NCBI GenBank assembly: GCA_025927795.1
Contig: JAICKT010000022.1
Span: 1-22,841, forward strand
Direction of reading: 5' to 3'
Source: Parafilimonas sp.
Lineage (GTDB): Bacteria; Bacteroidota; Bacteroidia; Chitinophagales; Chitinophagaceae
Length of the DNA: 22,841 nt
Of the stretch, positions 22,069-22,841 are shown one piece after another. Positions within the stretch are counted from its first letter, which is position 1. Every line of letters begins with the position of its first letter. The notes under the pieces were generated by a model. The model made no database searches. It was not told the origin of the DNA and saw nothing but the letters and a program-made list of their open reading frames with translations. The position numbers and the translations under genes were made by a program.

Positions 22069-22841
22069 ATGAAAAAATTTTTAGCGTATATTTTATTTGG
22101 CTGTGCAACCACTTCTTTGCTTGCACAGGAATCTTTACAGGTTCAAATGATTGACACATCGCACCTGCAAATCAGCAAATACATTTATGGTCATTTTGCA
22201 GAAGATTTAGGCAGATGTATCTACGATGGTTTTTGGGTTGATGCTAATTTAAATGTTCCTAAGCAAGACCGCATTCGTTTAGATGTTGTTGATGCATTGA
22301 AAAAAATTCACATTCCCGATTTACGCTGGCCCGGCGGGTGTTTTGCAGACCAATATCACTGGAGCGATGGAATTGGCGAAAGAAGCAAACGGCCTGTGCG
22401 CGTAAACTCAATCTGGGGTATGGTAAGTGATGATAATAGTTTTGGAACCGATGAGTTTTTAAAACTGTGTAGTCTTATTGGTTGCGAGCCATACATAGCC
22501 GGAAATGTAGGAAGCGGCACGCCACAGGAAATGATGAACTGGCTGGAATATTTAAATTATAATGGTAAAAGTACATTGGCAGATATGCGAAGAAAAAATG
22601 GTCATGATGCGCCGTACAATGTATCGCTGTGGGGTGTTGGAAATGAAAGCTGGGGTTGTGGCGGACAAATGACACCCGAATATTATGCAAATGAATTTAA
22701 GCGTTATGCGGAGTTCTGCAAAGATTATCCGGGCACACATTTAAAGAAAATTGCCAGCGGCTCTAACGGTGATGATTATAACTGGACAGATGTGTGCATG
22801 AAGAATATTCCGCTGTGGGATATGTGGGGAATATCTATGCA
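22069..22841 (+). CDS. GH51 alpha-L-arabinofuranosidase, 5' part (runs off the window)
   Basis: The frame is open from ATG 22069 to the window end (257 codons, partial). A signal peptide spans about residues 1-19, ending LLA before Gln20, so the enzyme is exported. The mature part matches family 51 alpha-L-arabinofuranosidases, which remove terminal arabinofuranose from plant arabinans and arabinoxylans. It shows IYGHFAEDLGRCIYDGFWV (39-57), DLRWPGGCFADQYHWSDGIG and WGVGNESWG, in which Glu193 is the expected acid/base residue. The nucleophile glutamate lies beyond the window. It may belong to a hemicellulose-utilisation group continuing to the right. Confidence 0.93.
   Translation, partial: MKKFLAYILFGCATTSLLAQESLQVQMIDTSHLQISKYIYGHFAEDLGRCIYDGFWVDANLNVPKQDRIRLDVVDALKKIHIPDLRWPGGCFADQYHWSDGIGERSKRPVRVNSIWGMVSDDNSFGTDEFLKLCSLIGCEPYIAGNVGSGTPQEMMNWLEYLNYNGKSTLADMRRKNGHDAPYNVSLWGVGNESWGCGGQMTPEYYANEFKRYAEFCKDYPGTHLKKIASGSNGDDYNWTDVCMKNIPLWDMWGISM

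Overview
This is an AT-rich chromosomal window that looks like a member of the Bacteroidota, probably close to Chitinophagaceae. This is an inference from gene content: a DUF4197 protein, a DoxX-like protein with a long soluble tail, a three-gene proton-translocating transhydrogenase and a methyltransferase carrying a GHGVHSPF signature. Several start regions also carry the Bacteroidota -7 promoter motif TAnnTTTG and few carry a Shine-Dalgarno sequence. No rRNA, tRNA, CRISPR array or transposase was seen.

Positions 1-5695 form a surface-polysaccharide region. A leftward group runs from two tandem paralogous sulfotransferases through a GT4 glycosyltransferase into a HAD-type phosphatase that is interrupted by an in-frame stop. 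A divergent rightward pair encodes an initiating polyprenyl-phosphate sugar transferase and a UDP-galactopyranose mutase. The shared 285-bp control region holds a perfect 14-bp inverted repeat with a -7-like motif across its inner edge. Together the genes suggest a sulfated glycan containing galactofuranose, or N-acetylgalactofuranose.

Positions 5756-13299 are mostly housekeeping and envelope genes: a lipoprotein glutaminyl cyclase, a DUF4197 protein, the leftward accB-accC-Nudix cluster, a glycine-rich RRM RNA-binding protein with its own terminator, a second GT4 glycosyltransferase and a DoxX-like membrane protein. Positions 13413-19269 hold a small membrane protein directly downstream of a penicillin-acylase-family Ntn hydrolase, then the pntAA-pntAB-pntB operon.

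Positions 19568-21863 hold a SAM methyltransferase, folA and thyA, which supply and use reduced folate for dTMP. The spacers on either side of folA are each bounded by inverted G/C-rich REP-like elements that reach the neighbouring start or stop codons. The window ends inside a secreted GH51 alpha-L-arabinofuranosidase gene.

The main unexplained signals are the 3695-3730 palindrome, the nonsense codon in the HAD gene, the paired REP-like elements around folA, a 14-nt microrepeat inside the methyltransferase coding sequence, and hairpins inside the acc and pnt operons. No wholly new system could be shown from sequence alone.
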